DNA of 64,000 nt from contig OX419761.1 of assembly GCA_948567375.1 (NCBI GenBank), positions 48,336,243 to 48,400,242 on the forward strand. Direction: 5' to 3'. Numbering within the stretch: position 1 is the stretch's first letter; each line of letters opens with the position of its first letter. Made by a program: the position numbers and the translations under genes. Below, one piece after another: positions 54,158 to 64,000 of the stretch. The notes below the pieces were generated by a model. That model was not told the DNA's origin and did no database searches. It saw only the letters and a program-made list of their open reading frames with translations. Source of the DNA: Lunularia cruciata. Its lineage: Eukaryota; Streptophyta; Marchantiopsida; Lunulariales; Lunulariaceae.

Positions 54158-54660
54158 TGTAACAAAATGGGCTTCACCAAAGAGTTAGTTAAGACTAATA
54201 AAGTAGCAAATAGGCCAAATTAGCCAAAAATTATAAAAACATTCAAGAAGAATCTAGGAAGCTACTTGATAGCTTCCAAGTATTGAGTATTGCGCATACC
54301 AAATGGTAACTTCTAGGAGGAAGCTTCTTGGGAAGCTTAGCTTGCATGCTAAGTAAGAGGCTTCTAGAAGGAATCTTCTTAAGAAGTTTCCCCACTAGCT
54401 TACTTTGTTGCTAAGTAGACGGCTTCTAGAAGGAAGCTTCTTGAGAAGCTTCTCAATTAGTTTTGCTTGCACTTTAAGAAAGTAGCTTTTAGATAGCTTT
54501 TTGAAAAGCTTCTTAAGAGCCTTGTATGCTTCCCTATAAATACCAAAGCCTAAGCTCATGCTAGGCATTCAAATTTTCTCTCATTCAAGAGTTCTAATGT
54601 GATCTTTCACTCCGATCTTCCATTCTTGTGTTTCTCTCCTTGGACTTTTACACCTTGCAA
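54158..54660 (+). repeat. Outer element 3' LTR with palindromic subrepeats
   Basis: Starts TGTAACAAAATGGGC after an 'aatagggga' tract. Four successive units of roughly 65 bp, each centred on GAAGCTTCTTGAGAAGCTTC or a variant, occupy 54310-54520. 'ccctataaataccaaagcc' (54532-54550) is a good TATA-type promoter. The end is placed near 54660 but is not certain. Confidence 0.7.
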
Positions 54661-56214
54661 GATAAAGCACCGGTAACACAACAAGCATAATGTATCTTGA
54701 GCCGCTCTATGCAGCCCCACAACGAGAAGTGTAGCCATGGCTAGAACAAGAATAATGATAATAATACAAGATGCTCCTCTCCATATCTCCCTATACTCGC
54801 AAAACCACAACCGCTCACATCCTAACTCACTTGAGAAACTTTATTTCTCCAAACCCTAAAAAATATAAACCCTCATAGATTTCAAATCACATCTCAAAAA
54901 ATTTCAAACTAAGTTCTCATGGATCTAGAACATGGAAACCAAGAAATTGGAATTAAATATTCCTCGCCCATCACTCTCAATTTGAAATAATCACTCTAAA
55001 CCCTAAAAAACCTTAAAGTACTCATAACTTTTTACTCAATTCTCCATAGCCTTCAATCTAGGTACCAATGGAACCAAAATTGAAAAATGAAGAGGATAGA
55101 ATATTCACTCATGTACTATATGCTAGTGAGCACTCTGAAAATCTGAAAATCTGAAATCTCTTTCTCCCATATCTCTCTCTCTATATCAAAAAGCAAATTC
55201 ATTTCTAGCTCATCAACATCACTAAGACTCCCACTCAAGATGGAAGTCCATGAACCTTGTATGACAAAGTTAACTACTATGTATATACTATTCTAATTAA
55301 TAAATGGGTTCAACTTTTAAACCAAAAGGTCTTTCTATTTCTACTCAAACTAGTTTCTTATTTATTTCTATTTTATTGGTAAAGAAATTTTCTTTCTATG
55401 AAAAACTAGGTTGTCATGCAAGATATCTTATATTTTTATGTGTTTTATTGCACATTTTCATATTATATATTTTACAGAAATAGAATTTAACTCTGAGACT
55501 AAATTTTTAATTTAAACCTATCATTATCACTCCAAAACATTAATAAGCTACTTAATTTTTTATATCAAGCCTTTTATTAAAAAAAGGAATTTGAAGAGCA
55601 TATATAAACTAAGGTTACTTAAATTTCAATAAGTCTTGGTAAACATAAAATTTCTATGCTTTTTAGTAAGCTATCATCTGAAAAGGTTGAATATTAAATA
55701 TTTGTTACTTAGAAAGCTTTTGAATTTTTGTAGCTTATCATTTAGAAATTTTAATATAAATATGCTTAAAATATAATTATAATTATGAAATTATAGGGAA
55801 ATTATAGTTTCAATATCATATATTTGCAATTATGATTTTGAAAGAATTTTTAATTTTATTCAAATTTAAAACTAGCAAGAGAGAAAAAAATTTAAGAAAA
55901 TTTTTTAACCAAGGAAAGGGTAATATTACTTGAATAAGATAAGAAGTAAAGAAAACTGATTTAAATATATTCTAATATATTTCAGAATAATCATGTGCAT
56001 TAAGAAAACATCCATATTCCATATAATTGAATTATTTATCCTTCAACGAGAGTAGTACATTTACATATACCAAAAACATTATATCTTCTTACTACGTCAT
56101 CAATTTGATCTACTTCGTTAGAATTTTGCTACCCTAACATGCATATATGCTCCTTTTCCAATATAGCTAAAATCATAAGTGCAACCAACTTAGATGGAAG
56201 TAAAGGCAACCACA
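54661..56214. other. AT-rich intergenic sequence
   Basis: Contains scattered 'aaaccctaaa' phrases and long AT runs. No gene or repeat unit could be supported. Confidence 0.4.
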
Positions 56215-56404
56215 TAGGATAACAAGAAGGATGAAAAGACTCCATCAAGTCAGAACAAGAGAAAAAATATTGGGTACAATAGAGCTAAGGCCTAATAGTA
56301 TATGTAAGAGGAATATGCCTTACAATGCAAAGATACATACGTCATATGGTCTATAAATAATTACCAAGGGGAGCATTAGAAGAAGTATCACCTAGTTTGA
56401 TTAT
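56215..56404 (-). repeat. Dispersed repeat, reverse copy
   Basis: 'agaaggatgaaaagactcca' and 'agagctaaggcctaatagta' match the reverse complement of the forward copy at 60250-60380, and 'tatcacctagtttgattat' matches 34830-34850. It ends exactly where an LTR fragment begins. Confidence 0.65.
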
Positions 56405-56640
56405 TGTAATACCATTAGCTAGTCATGTTATCTAGAGGTGGAAATTGACTTGATAATATCTAGAGGGATGTTATATATGATAGTCTAAGTAGATTAGATA
56501 GAATCATTACCAAAAGAGTACTTCTACCAATAGGCGGTAGAGGCCAAAAACATCTTGAAAACTACCGAGCCCATATCAAAGGCCTAAATAGATGAATTAG
56601 GCCTTGAAAAATAAAATAATTCCCACCTCGTTCAGAGAGA
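56405..56640 (+). repeat. 5' fragment of a middle/inner-type LTR
   Basis: Begins TGTAATACCATTAGCTAG and follows the LTR through 'ggcctaaatagatgaattag'. Similarity then stops, and no internal region or 3' end follows. A truncated insertion of the same family as the nested cluster. Confidence 0.75.
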
Positions 56641-56810
56641 GGGTGTTCCCCTATATAGGACTTTGCTATATACCCCTATACTTGGAGACCTTGACTACTA
56701 AATTCCATTCATTGCCTATCCAAGAGGATGAGTAATCACTCCCTCCCAAACTGTATCATAGGTAGGGTTTGTAACCACAATATCTGAGTGGTGAAAGCCT
56801 CAATAACCAG

Positions 56811-56970
56811 AATATCCAGTAAAGAAAGTGACAATGGTTATGTTTGTCATATTCTAGATATATTACACATGAAGAGGTTTACAAGTTTAGAATATCCGGT
56901 AAAGAAAGTGACAATGGTTATGTTTGTCATATTCTAGATATATTACACATGAAGAGGTTTACGAGTTTAG
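56811..56970. repeat. 80-bp tandem duplication, near identical
   Basis: The unit starting 'aatatccagtaaagaaagtg' at 56811 recurs at 56891 with about two differences. A recent duplication in non-coding DNA. Confidence 0.88.
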
Positions 56971-58698
56971 ATTGACTGATTTCTATTTCAAAACTCAATA
57001 GAGGTTTCACTTATAGAATTTATGGGAGATAGCTCATCCCATCAAACGAATAAAGAGTATTTACAAATGTGCACTTAATATTTTAGGGGTTGTATTATTT
57101 GATTATCTGGATTTAATTTTGACCAGATTCTTTGGCACTTATGATCAACCCCATCAAAGCTTACTGGATCATTAGCTTACAGAAGCTTACGGAACATTAG
57201 GGGTTTCAATAATTGAAACTACAACTACTTGCACGTGATGTTGGTTTTCCATAGGTTTCATGTAAAATAATGTCCGAGTGGTGAAAGCCTCAAGAGCATC
57301 TGATTATCAAAGTTATCTAATTAATATTACAATCTAGATTCCAAAGAGAATTACGGGGTATATTAAATCGATATGAAATCTATGCATGAGAGGGGAGAAA
57401 GAGATACCAATAATACACATAGACAAGAGAAACTTCAATTAATGCTTTCATAAAGTTTTACAGGCCCCGTAACCAGTAAAATTTTACGGATCCTCAATTT
57501 TCATGATCCATAAATTTGTTTGGATCCCAATGTTTATGACCCGTAATTCTTTATGATTATATGGGATTCTACTCATAACAAAACGAGGGTTTCAGATTTA
57601 AAGTCAATGGATATTTATGAACATCATGGTATCTCAACTGGAAAAAGCAGTCATGTTGTTCGTCAGGTTGGTCATAAAAAAACTAGAGTGTCCCACAAAT
57701 CTAGACGGTCACAATTTTTAAAACGTCCAAAAAAAGCACTTTGGTGATACGGAATGTTTCATTATTTTCCTAGACTAACAAAATCAGGGAAACTTTATGG
57801 AACAAAAGAGTATTCAAGAGTTTAGTCATGTGTGCAAGAGTTAAGAATGAATGCAATTGTTATGAGTAATTTGTAAGTAGTGGACATGTGGAAGTAAGAG
57901 GCCTTGATTTGCTAATATATTTATCACCTCCCATTACACCGTTACATTTACATTATAATTAATATGTTGGGATACAATGTAATAGTTAATTAATTAAATA
58001 TATAATAATTTAACATATTTATCACCTCCCATTACACAATAAAATAAAATTATAATAATCCCATCATTATAAATAGTACATGTTGTATCTTAACATTGTA
58101 ATTAATACTTAATTAATACTTATCATCTTCTCTACACACCTTAAACCCTAAAACAAATTCATGGGTAGACTTTTCATTGGTACCATGGAGAAAGTTATGG
58201 GACGCGGATCTCACCTTGTAATTCAGAACCTGTGCCCCTTATTTCAACTACCATACAAAAAGATCCTAAAACCTATGTATTTTTCTTTGGCAAATTGTAG
58301 ACATGATAACTCCCTGACTAAGATGCCCTGTTTAGTGACATCCATAAAATATTAGAGATACCATAGAGAAGAATGGATAAGTAATGGAATCTCTCCCTAC
58401 AATTTCATGGTTTACAAAACTTCCAGCAAATTTATGTTTTCAAATTTTCAGCAAATGATTTTATGGTATTCTTGTAATAACCCATAAGAACCCACTGATC
58501 ACATTTTATATTACCCATAAACTTGTCTACCGCTGTAGAATTTTACCCATAAAAATTGCCCCATATGCTCCCTACACGGTCCATAAATTTTTTATAGAGT
58601 GTTGGTAAATTTTTTATGGGTATTTACAAAACCTATAGAAACTAAATATGAAACCCTCATCGTATCCATAAATCTCCTTACCAATATTTACGAGTATC
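56971..58698. other. AT-rich non-coding region with short direct repeats
   Basis: 'atttatcacctcccattaca' occurs at about 57919 and again at about 58017. Several 'gtttcaat...attgaaac' palindromic phrases occur. No gene supported; open frames near 57553 and 58161 show no family features. Confidence 0.4.
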
Positions 58699-58954
58699 GA
58701 GAAAGTGATAATTGAAACCCTTTATTTCTTTTAAACCCTCTATTTTTCATATCTCGTTAACTTTTATAGTTTATGAGAGTAGCTCCGGAGAAGAGCAAAT
58801 TGTTCCCTCTCACCTCCTGTAACAGTCTATGGGATATCCCGTAGACCTCCTATAGACTTCTTTTGACGGACTCTGGAATTTATTAAGTGAAATCGTAATT
58901 GATTGGAAAATAGAGGGTTTAAAAGAAATAAACGGTTTCAATTATCACTTTATC
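58699..58954. mobile_element. MITE-like inverted-repeat element
   Basis: The left arm 58705-58749 begins GTGATAATTGAAACCCTTTA. Its reverse complement forms the right arm 58904-58948, with about two mismatches in 45 bp. The interior is about 155 bp with no coding capacity. No convincing target duplication was seen. The length and long inverted ends suit a miniature inverted-repeat transposable element; the superfamily is not decided. Confidence 0.6.
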
Positions 58955-60194
58955 CCGCCATACTATGAATGAATTTGTCTCCGGATTCCTACGGGTGTGG
59001 AAAAATCTAAGTTGAAATGGAAAAAAAATTGGTTATGCTTATGACATAATCAATCATAGTTGAAATGGAAACAGAAGTTCTTTGTTGTTGATTTGACCCA
59101 TATTGAGAAATAAAAAAATCAATTGTCGGTCTCTTAAGCAAGTGGATATTTGAAGTGATATTAATTCTAATTCAAGGAAGCATTAAATGAGAAGTAATGG
59201 AGAAGTCTAAAAAAACAAAAATTGAACTTCATACCTAATCATATGCTAAATAACAATGAATAAAACCATATCTTATCAAATCAAATCTCTATTTCGATCA
59301 AAATCCAAATACTTTGATTCTAGCCCCAATTCATAAGTATGCTCTCCATTCCTTCTGCTCAAACTCAAAACCTCTAAATCTACTTGATTTTCTAATCTCA
59401 ATAAACTTACTTGATCCTTGCTTCTTCAACACTAGCAGATTCATCTAATTTGATTTATTGATTCATCTAATTTAATTGACTTCATTGATCTTAGTTGCAA
59501 TGGAACTCCTTGATCTTAACTTAGCTCAAATTTATATTTAAAAACTAAAAAATTTAAAATGTACTAATATTGACCACTAACATCTGTAGTAAAATAAATA
59601 AATAATGTATACCTAGTTCCACTTTCTAGGAATAAGAATAAATAAATGATATATAATAATCTAGATAGATAAGCTTTACCAAAGTAAAAAAAAGCATACT
59701 TTAAGTGTAAATACTATGCCAAATCACAAGTAATATTGTGGCTCATGATCATATTTGAGGACAAAATTCATCTACAATTAGACCCTTAAATTCTTGTTTC
59801 AATCATCATCTGTCATCGATGACTATAGTAAACATGTAAGAAAAGAGTATCATATCTATATATGTTAAGTAAATTAGTTAAATTAATTATGTTAAAAATA
59901 CAATGGTAACTTGTTAAGTGTTTGGAATAAATATTCATTAGATCTTGTACATAGTTGATAATAAAAACTATATGTAAGGCCATACCTCTAGGTTATGCAT
60001 ATATAATTTTACTCATTCATTGTAAGCATTTTTCTTAGAAATATAATAGTATGTTAAAACTTGAAATTTTTACTAAAATTTAAGTTAAATTTTCAAATAA
60101 AAATGTAATTTTTTATAATTATATAGTTAGTAGTTATAATTTTACATTCAATCATCTACAAAGAGCAAAACTTAGGATTTGGGAACTAAAAATA
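58955..60194. other. AT-rich intergenic sequence
   Basis: No gene, RNA or clear repeat unit seen. Confidence 0.4.
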
Positions 60195-60385
60195 TTCTGT
60201 AGATTACTTGGTAATGCTTCTTTGGATGCTCCAGCTGTTTGTAGACCATATGACTTGCATAGCTTTGATATCTTAGATGTGGTAGGTAGATTTCTCATAT
60301 CAACTCTATTGGGGCTTAGTCACATTTTACCTATTTTGTCTCACCCTTGTACGGCTTGATGGGATCTTCCCATTCTTTGAGTTTT
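60195..60385 (+). repeat. Dispersed repeat, forward copy
   Basis: The longest forward copy: 'aatgcttctttggatgctcc', 'ttgatatcttagatgtggta', 'attggggcttagtcacattt' and 'cccttgtacggcttgatggg'. It shares parts with all other copies in the window and is a good reference for the family. Confidence 0.68.
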
Positions 60386-62523
60386 CTCTTAAATCCTTGG
60401 TATATATTGTAATATGTACAATGTTCAATAAGGAGGAATTTGTATCTTGTTTGGCATAATTTAGACTTTGAAATAGGAGCAATAAGATTAGAAGGTTGGT
60501 GAGTCCTTGAAATTATTTATTGATGATGTGAGAAAATATAAAAAATACATATTTTATGTTTGAATTTATTTTTAAATTATACTTTTCCAATTATTATACA
60601 GTTATTCCTCTATATTAGTATTGATAGTATTTCAACGTTAAATATATTCAAAAGGATCAATTAATTTAATTGAAATAGGATCAATTTTAATTGTTTTTTA
60701 TTATGTTTCAAATTATTATGTTTTACTTTGTAATAGTTAGTATCAATGAGTTTACAATGAATATATACATATTCATTGGACTTTACATTCTAGTATATAG
60801 TATGATTTCTCATTTACAGGTATTGTGAGAACCTAACTCCTAAGTTCACATTGTTATCAATCATAACATTCTATTATTCATATTATTTTTTAAATTTAAT
60901 CAATATATAGTTTCATTTATGATAGAAATTTGTCAATAAAATAGTTTGTAATAAATTTATATTGAGAGTATGTTTCTTTCTACCAGATTTTTAAAGATAC
61001 CAAATCTCTTACTTTAATGATCATGATAGGCCTAGGAATGGAGCCTCCCGTTTCAAACGATGAAACTTATGGTGAGGTGCTTAAAGTTATGGCCTTCATG
61101 TTTTCCTTTTCTTTTTATCCCAATGCCCTTTGTAGTAAAAATAGTGCGGTATATCTTAATCAGGTATCAAGTTATTATGGACAGAGTATCTAACTTAGCT
61201 TACATACTCCTTAAAGTTAATGTGTAGTTTGCCATTGATAACTTAGAAACCATATGATTTGATAGAGTTCTCTACCAATAACACAAAGTATTGTAAATAT
61301 GTGTGCAAGATAAAATTGGTTTTTTTGTGTAGAATACATCTCAGATCTATCTAGACTTTTGAGTTTAAAATGTCATGAGAAATACTGTGTAAAACTTGAG
61401 TGTACATTTCTATCCTATTAAGTGTTTCACTAAATTAGAATTTGAAGTTAATTCCATGAACAGATTCTCTTTCGAAGATTTAAATTCGACCATGGAACAA
61501 AGTACCAAATCATGAAGAGAACTAATGCTTACAACAAATATGTAGTTTCTACAGGGATAATGAAATATATATAAGTGAGATTCGGTTCACTACTTTTGAG
61601 CTGATAAAACAATGATTTATAGAAATTAAGTGGCAATCCGATACCGTCGATGGGAGAACGTCTATTACAATCAGAAGGATACAGTAAGTCCATTGTGCGA
61701 AACATGAACCGAAGAGATCTGGAGCCTTAGCGTGAAGTATCTCGACATTGGTGTGGTTCTCGATTTTGTTAAACACTCAGCGCAAAAAGTGTAGATAATA
61801 CGACTACTCGAGCTTTGTGGGATCTGCCTCAAACAGTTCAAAACTCGTTGGATGGACTGCCTCCTTTATTTCAGACGTAGCCAGAACTCGGGAGTAGAGC
61901 GACTCGGTATTTCAGCAACAATGTCGTTCAACGGTATCGAGAGTGTAGAACAAGTTTGTATCGAACAAACAACGGAGGTCCGTTCAGAGATCCTAGACTA
62001 CACGGATGAAAACGTGCAGAGATATAGTCATCGCAACAGTCGTCGTTCCACACAAATGAACGAAGGCTCACGAATAGCAGACTACTTGTTGCTCAATGCA
62101 ACGTTCACATACACAAGCCGATTTGTTTAGTCAGTTGTAAAGAATCCAAACAGGAAATTGACTGGCAACAGAATAATCTACAAAAGTTGATGGGCCTTAC
62201 CATCGGACAGTGCAAGAACTAAACACGCCCGAGTTGGACAACTGAAATTGCTTGGCATAGTATCCATAACTTACAGAAGCAGGTATTGGTAGGCGAGGAA
62301 ACTTTGCACCTCAGAGGATTATACCCTTCTAGCTTCTAGTACAGGGCGTTTCTATAACGCGTTTGTTGAAAGCTCCGACTGATTTGACAGCTCACAAGTC
62401 CTGAAGAAGCTCTTAATACTTTTGAAGCATGCGCGCCACAAATTCGAAGGGATCAGGCCGACGTCAATGTAGACAAAAGTAAGTGGTCACTTAAGCAAGA
62501 ACGCAGCCTTACTGTACATAATT
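60386..62523. other. Intergenic; one unrecognised 92-codon frame
   Basis: AT-rich to about 61.4 kb, then more gene-like in composition. The + strand frame 61852-62130 starts with a true ATG (MDCLLYFRRSQNSGVERLGI) and includes EQTTEVRSEILDYTDENVQR. It matches nothing I know and has no supporting promoter, so it is not called as a gene. 62150-62523 is probably dirigent 3' flank. Confidence 0.3.
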
Positions 62524-63150
62524 CTATGCACCGTATAAAACATTGCAGGAGATGTAAAGCTTAGCAGCGCCTCCGTTCACAGTGTTTGTCTTGATAGTTG
62601 CCCAACCCCGAGCTAGTCGAAAATGTCCAGTTCCTCCAGTAATGGCTATCTCCCTCTCCGCATCGTCAATCTTGTCATACCCCTTGAAACTGATGGTGCT
62701 TCCCCCAAATCCACTGGCCTGGTTGAAGACGGCAGTCCAAACGAACTCAAGACTAGCTCCGTCATCGGTCATGGAATTGAATACATAGAAGCCACGGCCT
62801 CTACCTAGAGACTTTGAGTTCACATCAGAGCCCTCGGTCATCGCGTCGTCGAAGACTGCAATTGCTCCGAAGAAGTGCGGGTTCCCACGTCCATTCAAAG
62901 ATCCAACTGCAGGCACCACCGTTAGAGCACTAGAAGATGGCCTCGTGTCCAGATTATCGTGCAAGTAAAATGAGAAAACTAGTTGCTGCTGTCCAGCCAG
63001 TGAGCCAAATGAAGCTGGTGATGACTCCAACTGCTTGTTGAACGCCGTGTGAGTCTCAGCGTAACTTGTCCAGCTGCCGACTGCAAACGCTGTGAGAACA
63101 CTTATATACAATACTGGAATCTCACAACGAAGATATCCACTCGATGCCAT
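62524..63150 (-). CDS. Dirigent family protein, secreted
   Basis: Dirigent proteins act outside the cell and steer the stereochemistry of phenoxy-radical coupling in lignan-type chemistry; allene-oxide-cyclase-like barrel. This one is intronless, 208 aa. A hydrophobic signal peptide spans about residues 11-26 (IPVLYISVLTAFAVGS). Family motifs are FYLHDN (61-66), FGAIAVFDD (94-102), SLGRGRGFYVFNS (114-126), the GSTISFKG block (150-157) and REIAITGGTGHFRLARGW (166-183). The mature length is normal. The ATG at 63150 was chosen because the signal peptide follows it directly; the open frame runs 49 codons further upstream, but that extension has no family similarity. The substrate cannot be deduced. 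Confidence 0.93.
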   Translation of the reverse strand: MASSGYLRCEIPVLYISVLTAFAVGSWTSYAETHTAFNKQLESSPASFGSLAGQQQLVFSFYLHDNLDTRPSSSALTVVPAVGSLNGRGNPHFFGAIAVFDDAMTEGSDVNSKSLGRGRGFYVFNSMTDDGASLEFVWTAVFNQASGFGGSTISFKGYDKIDDAEREIAITGGTGHFRLARGWATIKTNTVNGGAAKLYISCNVLYGA

Positions 63151-63582
63151 GGCTTCTAAGCAACGGAACAGAGAATAAGCTTGCAGACTGATAGTAACTT
63201 TATGGCCACTGGACGTGATATTCAACTTCGGACCTCGTGTACATACTCTACATAAAAGACAGGAACGTACGCTACAAGAGATTGAGAATGTGAACAAATG
63301 CGAGCTTGAATAGAAGGATGTGCAAGATGAAAACAGTGCGAGCTACTCTTAATCAGACTTCAGCTGTGGTTCGTCTCAGGCAATGTCACACCCAGCAATG
63401 AACGAATCTGAATGATGAAGACGAATATTGAGAGAGCGGGAGAATTCGAGATGGTAAAGGTTACAGTCACTCGAGCATCCAAGGACCGCAATACTTAATG
63501 CTCAGCCTGGCTTTCAGAACACAATTATTTGCAAAGCGTGGAACTTCGACCTGTGTCGCTCCTTCACTCCGAAGGTCAATGG
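63151..63582 (-). promoter_or_regulatory. Dirigent upstream region
   Basis: 'cttttatgtag' (- strand, about 63250) is a weak TATA candidate roughly 100 bp before the ATG. No other element was identified. Confidence 0.3.
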
Positions 63583-63790
63583 TCAGTAACTGTCACTATG
63601 GGACGTTGCGATCATCTGATTCAACTGCCTCACTTTTTGCATTGAAGTCTGTCCGTCGCTAAAGAATTCCTCAAGTACAGTATTTAAGAAAAACTCTTCT
63701 CGACTGTGCCCCTCTGCGAGCATAGCAAACATGGCTGATGCACCCTCCTGACAAATAGTATCCAAAGCCCTCCATCAACACTTCAATCAC
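63583..63790 (-). other. Possible terminal exon of an unknown gene
   Basis: An open frame ends with a TGA at 63583. Its sequence (GASAMFAMLAEGHSREEFF, NTVLEEFFSDGQTSMQKVR, QLNQMIATSHSDSY) looks like a charged helical protein tail. It has no ATG at the start, but an AG precedes it near 63777, so it could be the last exon of a gene running off the right edge. The family is not recognised. Confidence 0.3.
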
Positions 63791-64000
63791 TCGTGTCTAC
63801 ACTCGGTGTCAGTGCCACGAGAAATTCACTGCAACTCTATTGCAGTCTTCTCCTATCTAAGGTATATGGTCCGTCCACTGTAGATGTGAAATCGTTATAA
63901 AAGGATAGATTTGAATACCCCTTCATTCGAGAACAACAGGGAAAATGATTCCAGGTATTTAAGTTCAAAAAAATCTTTTTTTGAAAATTATTTATTTTTT
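63791..64000. other. Right edge of window, nothing assigned
   Basis: No motif or frame can be supported. The last 40 bases are an A/T run. Confidence 0.4.

Larger units (their letters stand above)
36953..54660 (+). mobile_element. Outer Ty3/Gypsy chromovirus, split by nested insertion
   Basis: The flanking repeats at 36953-37260 and from 54158 share 'caaagagttggctgagacta'-type sequence and 'ggaggaagcttcttgggaag' blocks, and serve as 5' and 3' LTRs. Internal parts left of the insertion: protease (37400-37622) and N-terminal RT (37840-38346). Right of it: C-terminal RT (51759-52080), RNase H (52150-52600), integrase (52880-53740) and chromodomain (53930-54080). Gag and the end of the 5' LTR are missing, since protease follows the LTR remnant almost at once. 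38347-51758 is a younger element inserted within RT. The 3' end is approximate. Confidence 0.82.

Noticed and set aside
38347..54660. Reading the three pol regions as a tandem array of independent insertions
   Set aside because: Sequence continuity across 38346/51759 (outer RT) and 39793/47216 (middle gag), and LTR pairing by form, show nesting rather than side-by-side insertions.
54860..55020. Telomere-like repeats (aaaccctaaa)
   Set aside because: Only isolated, irregular copies; no array of the plant telomere unit.
61852..62130. 92-codon frame as a gene
   Set aside because: It has a true ATG but no recognised domain, homologue or promoter. Noted in the intergenic entry only.
63151..63297. 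49-codon N-terminal extension of the dirigent protein
   Set aside because: No family similarity; a normal signal peptide starts exactly at the inner ATG (63150).

Overview
The window is nuclear DNA of a land plant. Four recognisable genes with spliced, plant-type protein families sit among long AT-rich stretches full of decayed retrotransposons. The small introns, the dirigent gene and the style of the retroelements suggest a non-flowering plant, most likely a bryophyte such as a moss, but this is inference and no species can be named.

Genes: a complete COPII coat gene SEC23 on the + strand (1823-8146, 12 exons, 767 codons); a complete 10-formyltetrahydrofolate synthetase (formate-tetrahydrofolate ligase) on the - strand (22642-25800, 5 exons, 634 codons); a complete Golgi tethering gene COG6 on the - strand (28518-33659, 11 exons, 717 codons); and an intronless secreted dirigent protein on the - strand (62524-63150, 208 codons). 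In all three spliced genes the exon junctions I propose keep the frame and use GT/AG sites. SEC23 and COG6 both serve the ER-Golgi route; the other two have no evident link to them.

Mobile DNA: (1) 12.2-20.0 kb holds an antisense Ty3/Gypsy element in the order gag (two CCHC knuckles) - protease - C5 cytosine DNA methyltransferase - RT - RNase H - integrase - PHD finger. The methyltransferase shows motifs I, IV, VI, VIII, IX and X in order with a DNMT3-like layout. The copy is dead. This is the most interesting item in the window: a retroelement that carried both a DNA-methylation writer and a putative chromatin reader. (2) 35.3-36.65 kb is a decayed non-LTR-type reverse transcriptase. (3) 36.95-54.66 kb is a four-level nest: an outer chromovirus is split in its RT by a second chromovirus, which is split in gag by a relative of itself, which carries an inverted solo LTR of the same family between RNase H and integrase.

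Other structure: a dispersed repeat, often in inverted pairs, at about 0-1.1, 34.1-34.9, 56.2 and 60.2 kb; a 45-bp-armed inverted repeat of MITE type at 58.7 kb; several local tandem duplications; and a perfect 15-bp hairpin that covers the 5' splice site of SEC23 intron 8. The regions 8.2-12.2, 20-22.6, 26-28.5, 54.7-60.2 and 60.4-62.5 kb contain no gene I can support. No rRNA, functional tRNA or CRISPR was seen.
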